A stretch of 64,000 nucleotides of DNA from Zonotrichia leucophrys gambelii. Lineage: Eukaryota > Chordata > Aves > Passeriformes > Passerellidae. The DNA lies in assembly GCF_028769735.1 (NCBI RefSeq), contig NC_088169.1, positions 47,219,229 through 47,283,228 on the forward strand, read 5' to 3'. Both the position numbers and the translations under genes were made by a program. The number at the start of each line of letters is the position of its first letter. Positions within the stretch are counted from its first letter, which is position 1. The notes under the pieces are model-generated. The model worked only from the letters and a program-made list of their open reading frames with translations. It had not been told where the DNA came from and did no database searches. Shown here in pieces: positions 39,801 to 50,937 of the stretch.

Positions 39801-41299
39801 TCTGTCAGTTTTTGTATGTAGATACATTGTGATATTTCCTACCTGCTTAGAAAAAACCTTCATTCATGTTTGGCCAAATTTTTTCATTCATTATTTAGGT
39901 CACAACAGAGAACCTTTAGTCCTTTCTGTGCTTTATTCTTTTTTCTATACAAATTCTTACACTTTTCTTTCCATGATGTTCATGGAAAGAACATAATGGA
40001 AGAATATCCTCTCTTTTAGAAATATATTTGTATGGGTTGCTTTACTTTTATTTGCTCAGTTGCTTTACTTTCTAGACATCTTATGTCAAGAGGCTTGTGT
40101 GTGTGTGTGTTTGTGTACGTGTGCGTGTGTGCTTGTGAGTAGTATTTTGCTGAATCAATATTTAGCAACTTCTGTTATGTATTCAGTCTTTTCACTACAA
40201 CTGTTTCCTGACAGTATTTTAAAGTGGTTGTAGTCAATTTTATTTGTGACCAAATAATGAAAATATCAATGCTTTTCATGAAATTAATATACAACATATT
40301 TACTACTATATTTTCTGGCTACATGCTGCTCAAATAGAATTATAACATCACTTCTCTCTTAGAGAGAAGGGGGTGAATCTACATCACTTCTCTTTGGTCT
40401 TGACTCTTTCAACTTCATCTAGAACTTGCAGTCTCTTTGTTATTTGTTTATTTGGCATTTCGGTACCAAGATTTGTAGTACTAGCCCCCTCAAGACTTGT
40501 GTGTATACTAATGCACAACTTTATCTGATATTCTAAAACTTCAGATCCTTCCTGAGTGTCACCAATATTGCTGTCATTCTACCCATAGTGCTATCATTCT
40601 AGTAACATTTGAAACGTACGAGGGATTCCTAAGGCCTTTATTTTCCCCATGAAAATTCTTGGCTCTCAGTAATCTGCTGCCCCCACACAGTTCAACACTG
40701 TTATGAAATTTTTATTTTTGCTTTGGTGGTTTTTTTTTTTTTGGTTGGTTTGATTTTAAACTGGTTTTAAAGATTTATATTCTTAAATATTGGCTCTTCA
40801 GAATTACTCCTGTAGCATTATTGTGTTCTTTACAAGAAGTTGTCCAACAAATAAATCCTTATTTTTTAAATAAAAGTGCACAATAAAAATCAAGTTATGT
40901 CCTTATACTGCTAGTAATTTCCTGTTTTCTGGTGTTAGCATGTGAATCCATATTATAGTGGTCCAATACTCATAACAAAAATCCATCATTCTATGTCACA
41001 TTTTATAGTTTCAAAACAAAAAAAAAAATTACCTTACTAAATTATTAAAAAAAACCTCCAATCATAAGCTATCAACAAAATGATAAATAAGACTGCAGAT
41101 TAACCACAGACAATTTCCACACTGAGATTGTATTTTGCCTTTCCTGATACTAAATTTTTATGGGAACAAAATAAAAAAGCAAGAAAGAAAAACAGAATTA
41201 TCATAGAACAGTAGAACTCCTGGAAGAATTATTGATTTATTGTTTTGCAATAAGAATTGTGTGCCAAATAGCAAAATTGCAAGTTAAATTGTAAAATAT
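36809..41299. other. Unannotated AT-rich DNA with simple tracts
   Basis: No gene recognised. It holds T-rich tracts (about 36893-36920 and 38587-38604) and a 12-bp perfect hairpin with a 3-nt loop (39965-39991). Frames at 37609-38319 and 38835-39149 lack recognisable domains. Confidence 0.5.
40095..40138. repeat. (GT)n-rich microsatellite
   Basis: A run of GT dinucleotides is interrupted by TTGT, ACGT and GCGT variants. Interruptions suggest an older array with limited slippage. Confidence 0.9.
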
Positions 41300-41965
41300 T
41301 GTATTGGGTCTGGCTATGACAGAGTTAATTTTCTTCATAACATCTCATATGTTGCTGTGCTTCAGACCTTTTATCCAAAACAATACTGATAACACACTAC
41401 TGTGACGGTGTTCACAGGGGTCTTATGTTGAAGGAAGAGATGAAGATCTGACTCCATATTTCAGAAGTTGAAATTTTATGATATATATTGATTTTATGAT
41501 ATATATTACATTAAAACTATACTAAAAGAATAGAAGAAAAGGTTCTCATCAGAAGGCTAGGCTAAGAATAGAAAGGAATGAATGATAACAAAGGCTCTGT
41601 CTTGGACTCTGTCCGAGCCAGCTGGGCTGAGATTGGCCATTAATTATAAACATCCAAGATGGGCCAATCACAGTTCCACCTGTTGCATTCCACACCAGCA
41701 GATAATCAATGTTTACATTTTGCTTCTGAGGCCTCTCAGCTTCTCAGGAAAGGATTTTCATGAAAAGATGTCTGCGACACACTAGCATTCTAATTTTTGC
41801 TGAAAAGTGGATACAGCATCAAGACCTACTTTGTTGCTCACCTTGTGCCCTCAGTGCACAGATTAGGAGGTGCAGAATAGCCAGGGAAGAGTCATGACGA
41901 TGCAGACAACTTGAATAAATCGGAGATATTCTGGACCATGTAATATGCAGGTGGGAATGACCAGG
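41300..41965 (+). mobile_element. Old, diverged avian LTR, split by a younger LTR
   Basis: 41300-41400 begins TGTATTGGGTCTGGCTATGA and reads through GTTAATTTTCTTCATAACA to CAATACTGATAACACAC, the start of a widespread avian retroviral LTR type. The same LTR resumes at about 41780 (TTTTTGCTGAAAAGTGGATA, CAGCATCAAGACC) and stays recognisable through GAGATATTCTGGACCATGTA to about 41965. The 379-bp gap is filled exactly by another LTR. The far end of this LTR is not found; sequence to 42640 is unassigned. I do not give a subfamily name. No retroviral coding sequence is associated. Confidence 0.72.
41401..41779 (-). mobile_element. Solo LTR, TguLTR5-like, antisense, nested in older LTR
   Basis: On the minus strand the element starts TGTCGCAGACATC and ends CACCGTCACA, giving TG...CA termini. 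Immediate flanks are CACTAC (41395-41400) and CACTAG (41780-41785), a 6-bp target duplication with one mismatch, as for class II (ERVK-type) integrations. Internal blocks (GATTGGCCATTAATTATAAA, GGGCCAATCACAGTTCCACC, TTGCATTCCACACCAGCAGA) are shared with the copy at 46686-47074. No internal retroviral genes adjoin it, so it is a recombination remnant. An 18-bp tandem duplication lies at 41473-41508. Confidence 0.85.
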
Positions 41966-42644
41966 TACCTCCTCTGAGGAGCAGAGGGGCAGGCTTGACA
42001 CTGTCTCTTTCAATGGGCCAGATCTGTTGCATCTCTGCATTATGTGCAGTGCTCTGGTGCAAGGCCTCAGGAATCAGTCTGGGAATGCTTCAGAGATCTT
42101 TATGGACAATGACACACCCTCATCTGCTCCTCACAGGAATGCCCCATGGATGTAAAATCCTCCACCATGTGGTAGGGAGCTTTACAACTGAGCCAGTTTG
42201 TCTAAGAGAGGATGGGTGTTCACTCCCTCTGAACACAGGTTATGCCACATCCCAAAAACTCATTTCCTTCCCCTTTGGTTATGGGGGAATCTGTGCAAAC
42301 CTGGCCTCAGCAGATGGGGTTGTGGGCTGTGGCCTCCCTCCAAACCAAGTGAGAAATGATTTTCAGGACAGCTGCTGGGTTTGATTTTCTTGTGGATAAA
42401 TTCTTTTCCCTCAGCCTTGCTTATTTCTGCCTAGACCTGAGATATATAGACAGAAGTGTCACCTTTGTCTTCTCTCAAATTCCCTAAGGCAACTTAACTC
42501 ACAGTGTGAATTTCCAGTTCAGAAGGTGTATTCAGGGAGAGGTGAACTTAGGTGGTTGCAGCTTCTTTATACAGTTTGCCTTAATGGGCAAAAAGTCCTT
42601 CATAACAATGTTTAAGCCATTGACTATAACATTTTTGTCTCTTA
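41966..42644. other. Unassigned sequence, GC-richer than average
   Basis: This lies between an old LTR and a CR1. Base composition is higher in GC than the surrounding desert, and a 129-codon frame runs through 41995-42384, without a recognisable domain. It may be further decayed retroviral or other repeat sequence. Confidence 0.35.
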
Positions 42645-43600
42645 CATCTTTAAAGATCATGCAGTTCCAACTCCCCTGCCGGGGACATTTTCGGTTGCTC
42701 AAAGCCCTGTCCAACTTGACCTTGAACTCTTTCAATGATGGGGCAACCACAGCTTCTCTGAGAAACTTTTCCAGTGTTTCATCACTGGCAATGTAAAAAA
42801 ATTTCTTCCTTATCCAATCTAAATCTACCACCTCTCTGTTGAATACCATTGTCCCTTGTCCTGTCAGTACAGACCACGGCAAAATGTCCCTTCTCATCTT
42901 TCCTCTAAGTCCACTTTATATATCCAAACATCAAAATCAGGTCTTCCCAGAACTTTCTCATTTGCAGGCTGAGCAGCCCCAACTCTCCCAGTCTTTTCTC
43001 ATAGGAGAGGTTCTCCATTCGTCTGATAGTTTTTGTGGTCCACCTCTGGACTTGCTCTAACAAATCTATGTCCTTTTTACTCCAGATCTGACAGAGGGGC
43101 TTCAGACCTGGATGCAATACCCCAGGCAGGGGTCTTACAAAAGCAAAGTAGAAGGGGGATATAAGTTCCCTTGACCTACTGGTCATGCTTTTTATGCAGC
43201 TCAGAATGCATTTGGCTTTCTGGGCTGTGAGTATACATTGCTCCTTCACCTTCATGAGCTTCACGTGTGCTGCCTCCTCAAGCCTGTCAGGATCTCTCAG
43301 GCCACCATCCTGTCCCTCAAGAGAATTATCTGTGTCACTCACCTTGATGTCCTCTGCAAACCTGCTGAGGATGCACTCAATCCCACTCCCTATGTCATCA
43401 ACAAAGATATTGAACAATACTGGCTGCAATATAGAGCTTTGAGGACATAATTTATTAGAATTCTCCTTTTGGACCCAGAGTCATTGACTAGAAGTTGTTG
43501 GATATGGCTGCCCAGCCAAATTTTCATCCATCAAATATTCCACTCATCAAATCCACATCTGTTTAATATATAGACAAGTATATTGTGATGTATAAGCTAC
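42645..43600 (-). mobile_element. CR1 LINE, 5'-truncated, antisense, with reverse-transcriptase remnant
   Basis: The plus strand starts near the CR1 3' UTR complement (AAAGATCATGCAGTTCCAAC) and runs into coding sequence. The minus frame at 42905-43429 (174 codons) reads as the C-terminal part of a CR1 reverse transcriptase: LFNIFVDDIGSGIECILSRF, followed by AED where the catalytic F-A-D-D box is expected, then KAKCILSCIKSMTSRSRE and LSYEKRLGELGLLSLQ. A second minus frame (42532-42897) holds the terminal REAVVAPSLKEFKVKLD segment. The two pieces lie in different frames, so the copy is frameshifted, and Asp-to-Glu in the DD box would disable it in any case. This is one of the longest readable CR1 protein remnants in the window. 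Confidence 0.94.
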
Positions 43601-46128
43601 TCTCTTCCACTTCAGTTATGTTGGGGTGTGATATCTAAATCCCACTGTAGTCAGTGAAGGGTTTGTCTGTACAACAAGTGAACCTTGGGAAAATTTTCAG
43701 CTGATCAAACACACAAGAATATTTTTAGACTGTGCTGAATAGACTTCTAGATGTCATTAACTACAGTGGGAATTTTGGACACCCAGCTTGCAGAAAAACA
43801 CCCACTTTCAGAAACTGAATTGCACATATGTGTAAACTAGTGCTGAAGTGTATTTCAGAATTTGGTAGTATGTTTTTGTCTAATGAAGTTTGTTTTACTT
43901 ACAGATCTTTTTCTGTTAATCCTAATGATATTTTCTCTCCTAAGTGTTTCTGCAGGTTAAAAATTAATATAGCTACAGTAGAACCCATAAAAAAATCACC
44001 TAAATTGACTATAAGACTTTGCTGAGTTAGCCATTGCTTAAATTATTAGATTTTTTTCCAAGATATCTACTTTGCTTTAAATGTCCTAGGTGAACATTTT
44101 TACAGAAGTTTTTGGTATTAAAACTTAAAAGATTTAATTTTTTCTATACATTGCTGAGGATGGGGGACTTACATTACTAACATGGCTAAAAATGTCTTTG
44201 AGCCAAATGTTGCACTTTTTCATGACAGACCAGCAGATATTCTCCTCCTCCCCAAACTCAACCAATGTTTCTGAGGTCCAAACCATTAAACTACTGAAAA
44301 AATCTTTACGTAATGTCTTATTTCTTATGTCTTTATAGAAGCACAGATCCTTCCTCGCGTACTTTCCTCTTCTGTCACTATCTCTCCTCTTTCCTCTTTC
44401 TCTTTTCCTTACTTTCATCCAAAAGACAGAAATATCACTTCTGGATTGATTTCCTTAAAATGTACAATAACTCAATACAAGACAGAAATATCACTTGTAT
44501 TGAGTTATTGTACATTTTAAGGAAATCAATCAAAGCTGGGAATGAACTACACTTGTCTGTTGCATTCTACAGCTATGATGAGTTGGAATATGCCAGCTGT
44601 ACAGCTTGTCCACAGCTGTTGTCTCTCAAATCTTTTTATAATATCCATTTTCTCTCCAACATTTACAAAGTTTATAACTGCAGTGAGAGCTGATCAAAAT
44701 TATTCTAGTATGGAACATTACTAGTGTAATAGCTCTTAATTTTAAGCTATGCGTAAGGGATCCTATACCAGAAATAATTCTTCATATAATGCTTAAGACA
44801 GCACAGATGTCTGTGTTTGATCTAAGAAGGCATAATTAAGGAGAAAATGCTGACAAAAATAGAGTATGCATACCACCAAGTAGATCAGAGGGGAAAAAAC
44901 TGTGCAGAGAAAGCTGAAATGATAGTATTTGGGGAGGTTAATGTGTAGTTTGACTGTAAACCAAAAGACCAATACAGAGGATGGAAAACAAACAAACAAA
45001 TTGTTGCAGTGAAACCAGACATAAACTAGAAATATCCTACCACCACCAAAGAAATGCATTTGAATACCATTTGCTGATGAAAACTGAAACATCTCCAGAT
45101 AATTGTTTTGTTGTGTGAATACTTCTATTACCAGTTCACAGCAAACTGCAAGAAGAGAGCTTGTTCAGAAGACAAGTTAAATACAAATCAGTGCATGTTT
45201 AAATTTGTATACATGTATCAGAGTTTGAACTCCAGTACTGAAACCATAACACTGTGAAATTCTGGACACATGGAGAAAACAACATATGCTCTCACCTGTA
45301 CAAAGAGCATCTGTTTCCCTGCTTACTTAAATCTTTTTAATATCCCATGAGACCTATTGCAGAGTCACAGCTGATTTGGCAGTTGCTGAATAGTTGACTT
45401 TTGTGCCAAAAATGAATGCAGTCTGACATGCTCCTGAAGTCTAGTAGAGCCAAGTTTGCCTTTCTCTGTTATGATAAATAAATTGAAAAATAAAAAAATC
45501 CATGCACATGTCCCTGACTCTGAAATCTAAGGTGGTATAAGTTCATTTTATTGAACCTTATTTTGGGTTAGCCTCAGTGGCATATTTATACTAGAGATGC
45601 AGTTGCATTGGCTCAAAATCAAGGTGGAAAGTATAGAGATAGGAAATATGTAGTACTCAAACAGTGTTCAAACTTTTCCTTTGCCTATGTTTTCTTAAGA
45701 AATATGGTTATATACCCTGTGAGACTTCTGTTGCCTCACAGAAATCAAATCAGCCTTTGGGAGGATTGGGCTACAAGCAGAACACTGGCAAGTAGGATTG
45801 TAAAGGACCTTGCATCTTGAAATAACCCTTGATAAACCTGCATGAACAAGAGGCCAGCATAGAACAAGTTTAGCAGTGCCTGTGTCTCTGCTTGTGTACC
45901 ACTGCCCAGGTGCTCCTTTGGGGACTCCCCCTTAAGCAGGGAACAGATACTTTTCACAAGCAAGGCAATGGAAATATGTTTAGTCAGTGTTTTAGCTGTG
46001 TGTTTGTGGCTCTCGGCTGCTGGCCTGTGCTGATTCATACACCAACCTTTAAAGATGTTACAACATGCAGAAATAGTAGAACCTGGAATAACTTTGTTGG
46101 CTACAGGAAATGAAGTCTGGTTTCTATA
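43601..46128. other. Unannotated AT-rich DNA containing a 38-bp inverted duplication
   Basis: Outside 44423-44531 nothing is recognised. Open frames near 44134-44693 partly derive from the inverted duplication. Those at 44793-45092 and 45745-46173 have no domain signature. Confidence 0.5.
44423..44531. repeat. 38-bp perfect inverted duplication, 12-nt loop, with 18-nt direct repeat
   Basis: The arms at 44444-44481 and 44494-44531 are exact reverse complements over 38 bp, separated by ACAGAAATATCA. The 18-mer AAGACAGAAATATCACTT occurs exactly at 44423-44440 and at 44479-44496, so the loop and arm junctions repeat the sequence just outside the left arm. Together these look like the footprint of a template-switch or fold-back replication event rather than a transposon. 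No terminal repeats or target duplications of a known element are seen. The transcript of either strand would form a long perfect stem. Confidence 0.97.
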
Positions 46129-46194
46129 TAGAATCATAGGATGGTCTGGGTTGTGAAGGACCTTAAAGATCATCTATTTCCAATCCCTCTTGCC
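46129..46194 (-). mobile_element. CR1 LINE 3'-end fragment, antisense
   Basis: TAGAATCATAGGATGGTCTG, then GGTTGTGAAGGACCTTAAAGATCATC and TCCAATCCCTCTTGCCA, is the complement of the last ~65 bp of a CR1 3' UTR. It stops where an AT-rich repeat-like stretch begins. Confidence 0.9.
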
Positions 46195-46685
46195 ATATAT
46201 ACCACTATATACACATATATGTCAATAACCATTTTATAAATTTATATAAACACATATGTAGATATACAGGTGTAGAAAGACACATGCAACTGGATAAACC
46301 TACAGCTGTTTTCTTAAAGAGCCAGGGCTGAACAAAAGTGATGCACGGTTTAGTTTTTCTTTTCTAGTGAAATCTTCCTTGTGGGAGAGATGAAGAATGG
46401 GAATCTCTCTCCTAATTGAAAAAAAAATTAATGGGGCTGCACAGCTAAGGAACCTTTTTGGAAAAGAGGATGCAATACTAAAAAGAAATACAGAGTGTAG
46501 GGATGGCATAACATAAAGTGTCACTAAGGGGAAACATAGATCCTGAATTTCAGACAGCATTCTTTGGCTTTACAGAGTTACAGGATTCTTCCTTGCAATG
46601 GTCTCCGTGGAAGGGTTTTTAGCACAAACAGATGAGATTTATCAAGCTGATTCAAATGAATCTTTACATCCAGCTGATCCATGGT

Positions 46686-47074
46686 TGTTACCGGGCTTGC
46701 AAGGGTTCCTCAGGGGTGAAGCGAGAGAGACGAGAATCTTGACTCCATGATCAGAAGGCTGGATTTATTAATATATGATACATGATACACTATGACTATA
46801 CTCAAAGGAATAGAGAGCAAAGTTCAGAAGCTGCTAAGCTAAGAATAGAAAAAGAAACAAATCAACAACGGAGCTCTCTCTGATCTGTCCCAGAGAAAGC
46901 CTGGCCCTGATTGGCCCTTAATTGTAAACATGGAACATGGGCCAATCACAGGTGCACTTATTGCATTCCACATCAGCAGATAATTATTGTTTATATTCTC
47001 TTTCTGGGGCCTCAGCTTCCCAGAAGAGGGAAAACTCCTAAAGAAAAGATTTTTCACATAAGATTTCTGTGACA
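46686..47074 (-). mobile_element. Solo LTR, TguLTR5-like, antisense
   Basis: On the minus strand it starts TGTCACAGAAATC and ends GCCCGGTAACA. The flanks CATGGT (46680-46685) and CACGGT (47075-47080) form a 6-bp target duplication with one mismatch. A minus-strand AATAAA lies at 46764-46769, near the 3' end as expected for an LTR polyadenylation signal. It shares several blocks with 41401-41779 (GGGCCAATCACAGGTGCACT, GCATTCCACATCAGCAGATA) but differs at its 3' end, so it is a related subfamily. No internal genes adjoin it. Confidence 0.85.
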
Positions 47075-47080
47075 CACGGT

Positions 47081-49982
47081 TCTGTGTGACCAAGCATCTA
47101 CAGTTATTATCTTAAAAGGACTGCATAACCTCTCTGAACCACCATTATTATTTGTAAACATCTGATCTCTTTGACCATTTATGAATCCCCAGAAACAGTT
47201 TATTCATTACTTACATGTATTATCAATACAGAGTTTGGTCAATTCTGCATCAGAAACTATGTGAAATAGCTTTTGGGATGGTCAGATTTTCCATGGTAAT
47301 TAACACATTTAAGTAATTTTTAACCATCAGTTGTCTTATGAAGCTTTTTAAGCCACAATATGAAATACAAAAAATGTCAATTTATGTCACTTCAATTTCA
47401 AAACCTAATTATTAGTCAAAGTTATGAATTATTATAAATAATTATAAAAATAAATTACATTTTAAAATTATGTTAGTCTTTCTTGTACAGGGAATAACAA
47501 TATTGTATATGTGATTAATAATAACAATTTTAAAAGACATGTACTCTTCAGGAAAAAGAAAGAAAAAATAAAAGCATACAGGCAGTCCTCACAATTTAAC
47601 TCTATTCTTTTGAAAATCAAAGATATATACTTATGGCCCAGTGATGGGCTTTGTTTAGATTTTTAACAACATGAAGGAACAAGTCAGAGAAAAAAGGAAT
47701 TTTCATGATGAACGAAGAAGTATTTCATCTATGCATAGCAGATCAAAGGTTCATGTGTATCTGCTAAAATCCTCAGTGCAAAAATCAAAACCAGTCAGAC
47801 AACAATAAGAGATCAGATTTACAGGGGCTAGTCTTCTGAACATTTGGGCTGTGAACTGATTTTAGCATGTGCTCAATCTACTGTCACACATCCAGGGTTT
47901 TGCTTGTAATGAACGGCCAGCCATAGAGTCTTCTGCACTCTTAGGTCTGTCAAACTATAAAAGACAATTCTTTGTATCTGCAGCATTTTTTATTTTTGAA
48001 CAATGATTTGTGCTGTTCTTTTCCACAAGTCACAAAATTTCAAGGAGCTGTGAGTCTGTGTAAAACTCCGATCTCCAAGTCCCTATGGAATTAGTAAAAG
48101 ACATCATAGTAGAAGAGAGCAGGGAAGAAAAAAGGCAAAGGTAAATTTTATGAAAACTAGCTTTAATGGGAAAAAAAAAATTAATGAAAAAAAACCTCAT
48201 TCCTATTATTTGTAAATTGATAAGAACATAGTTTATTATTAGGTGTTGTAGAGAAATAATATTTCTTCTACTTAGCTCTTTTTGGTAAACAAAAAGACCC
48301 AAAATTAAAGCTCCTTTGTATAATTTAATTATAAAATTAGTAAATCAGCATTAGACAAGTTTTTACATTTTAACCTTAAAACTTGTCATTCTGTAAACAC
48401 CAGCACTTAAACTAGGCTTTATAAAAATTTCAGTTATATACTTCCTACAGTATTCAGCAACTAAGTTGGTTTGCCTTGGCTGCTTGAGAGACTTGTGAAA
48501 CTTGGCAGAAATTGCACAGGTTCAGAAGTTATTCAAGGGAGGAGGGGATGTGTCGAAAACTAGCATAAAGTTACAAGCACCCACACAAAGTTATAGATCA
48601 TTCTTAATTCTCATTTAATTGAATTAATAGGTGAAATAAGAAAATTAAAAATCCAAATTAAAAAATCCCCCACAGCTCACAACAGACTACAGTAGTTTAT
48701 CTGCATTTATAATCCTGGAACCATGCAAAGGTACTAAACTATCATGCTGCACACTGAGTGCTATAACAGCAACTATTTCAAAGAAGTAAAGTCAGAATGA
48801 AGAAAAAAAAATTTCTTGCTCCTAACTGAATTATTGATCCATTATTTCTATCCTAGTCATTTAGTCTTGTCAGAGGTGAAGAAAAAATAGTCCAGTAGTG
48901 CAAGAGGAAATATCTATGGCTTTAGGCTTTTGTACAGAAACATGCTCTGTATTAGGTATGTGCCTCAAGATCTTCTCCAACCCCAAGAGAGCTTGAATTA
49001 ATTCACAAATGAAAAGTTGACGGAGTGTACAGGTGGAGAGGATTAGCTGAGTGAACTGAACTTCCACTCCTCATGCCTCAGCTGGTAATGGAGTCTGTTA
49101 GAACTGATGAGGAATGTTTCAGCAAGCATCTATGTGCTGAAATATGCATAATATTGATCACAGTGACCACATCAGCTGAATTTTCTCAGATCCAGGGTGA
49201 AAGAGCTCATGAAAAAGAAAAGGAAAGGTTTCCATTGAATAATCAACTGTTAGGGTACTCATTAGACAGGAACTCTTCTGTTTAAGTCTTAGACCGATAA
49301 TTTAGAACTGAGTTTGAGCTTGAAATAATAAATATCTAAGCCTGTGCTAGTCTGCAAATATTTCATTCATAACAAATAAAGATAAATTTGTAACAAGAAA
49401 AGGGCTTTATGTTAATATGAAAGAGATACCTAAAAATTTTAGATGAATAATATTCTGGAAATATGTTTGTATTAGCCATTGGGTTTGGGAGACAAAAAAA
49501 AAAAAATAGGAGGTTGAATTTATGTTTCTAATCAATTTGTCGATGTGATTTATCTTTTCTTTTGCCCAGTCCTTTTCAAATGTACCTATTTTGAAGGCCA
49601 TGTAGAGGACTGCAAAGTGGTACTTGTTACCTGATGTGCTTTACTAGCTCAGTTTTGAAAGAACACTTGAGATTAAAACAGAAAATTTAAAATTCTACTC
49701 TTTAGAGAAGTGCTCCAGAGAAAACTGGCAGCTGTGTATTTATGTAGCTCAATGATTTTAAAAAAGCACTGTTATTTTTATTTATTTTTAATAAGTATGT
49801 AAAAGTGTTTTTAATGCTGTAATTAATTCTGTCAGAAATGTTGTACCTAAGAAATACTCCTATATGTGCCCAGGAAAGCTGTATTTTTAGTAATTGAACT
49901 GAAAATTCACATTGTAGCGGGTCTGCAGTAATTTGTGACCAAGTATATCAGTATATGGAAGGCCCAACTATGGAAGGATAAG
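47081..49982. other. Unannotated AT-rich DNA
   Basis: No gene or transposon recognised. Frames at 48030-48302, 48870-49067, 49073-49285 and 49407-49601 carry no recognisable domain. Confidence 0.5.
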
Positions 49983-50192
49983 ATATCTATATAGATATAT
50001 AAATATATAGATATATAGATATATAGATGGCATATAGACATAGATATATAGCATATAGATATATAGACATATGGACATATAGATATATAGGTATATAGAT
50101 ATATAGATATATAGATATATAGATATATAGATATATAGATATATAGATATATAGATATATAGATATATAGATATATAGATATATAGATATAC
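49983..50192. repeat. (ATAGATAT)n satellite-like array
   Basis: About 200 bp of an 8-bp unit, nearly perfect from about 50087 to 50190 and degenerate before that (GGCATATAGACATAG and GGACATAT variants). The minus-strand frames through it (49907-50200 and 49968-50267) translate as Tyr/Ile/Ser/Leu repeats and are artefacts. Likely length-polymorphic. Confidence 0.96.
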
Positions 50193-50465
50193 ATCTTCAC
50201 TCCATGTAAGAGAGTGAAGTTTGTTGATGAGGTATAAAATGTTTAAATATTTTCTTGTGAGAATCATGGAATTAAAGTGCTCAGGACCTCCTTCTGGTAA
50301 ACAGAGTTGGTGCTGGGAAATGAAATCAGCAACAATCTAATGATGTTGTTCACAAGGCCTTTCTTGCTGAAAGGGTCTATAAGTAATTGGCTTATTACAT
50401 ATCATTGCAGACCCCTTGAAGAGTCATTTATGGAGGTAGGATTCTGCCCAAAGGCTGTGTAAAGT
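50193..50465. other. Short unannotated stretch
   Basis: No feature recognised between the tandem array and the next CR1. Confidence 0.5.
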
Positions 50466-50937
50466 TCCAGAAAGGCAAGTGCAATGTCCTCCACCTGTGT
50501 CAGAGTCACAAAAATGATCAGAGTGCTGTAATATCCTCTCCTGTGAAGAAAGGCCAAGGGCTGCTCAGCCTGGAGAAGAGAAAGTTGTGGGAAAACCTTA
50601 TGGTGGCTTCCTGATGACTAAAGAGAGCTCATGAGAAAGATGAGGACAGGCTTTTAAATAAGGCCTGTTGAAATAGGACAGTGGTAGTGGTTTTAAACTG
50701 AAAGTGGGAGGACTTACATTGGAAATAAAGAATATTTTTTTTATAGTGAGTATGGTGAAACACTCTAACACCAGGTTGTCCAGAGAAGTTGTGGATGCTC
50801 CATCATGGAAAGAGTTCAAGGCCAAGTTGGTCAGGACAATAAGGAACTTGATCTAGTGAAATATGTCACTGACCATGGCAAGAGGTTTATGAATGTATAT
50901 TGAAGATCCTTTCCAACCCAAACCATTGAATGAATGC
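50466..50937 (+). mobile_element. CR1 LINE, 5'-truncated, sense
   Basis: The sequence starts near AAGTGCAATGTCCTCCACCT and continues with GGCTGCTCAGCCTGGAGAAG, CACCAGGTTGTCCAGAGAAG and TTGATCTAGTGAAATATGTC to a decayed 3' end (TTTCCAACCCAAACCATTGA). The CR1 between the lead and the SLEKR-equivalent region is internally shortened. It is inactive. Confidence 0.92.

Noticed and set aside
41200..41245. Short CR1 3'-end-like stretch (ATCATAGAACAGTAGAACTC)
   Set aside because: The similarity covers about 20 bp only and does not extend. Too weak to call.
44444..44531. microRNA precursor
   Set aside because: The stem is perfectly paired rather than imperfect as in typical animal precursors, and an adjacent direct repeat points to a replication error. 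Kept as a structural finding only.
44313..44693. 126-codon plus-strand open frame
   Set aside because: It runs straight through the inverted duplication, which supplies much of its open length. No domain is seen.
41401..47074. A complete provirus bounded by two LTRs of the same family
   Set aside because: The LTRs differ at their 3' ends, each has its own flanking duplication, and no gag, pol or env is visible between them; a CR1 lies there instead.
49907..50267. 97- and 99-codon minus-strand open frames
   Set aside because: They are translations of the 8-bp tandem array (Tyr/Ile/Ser/Leu repeats).
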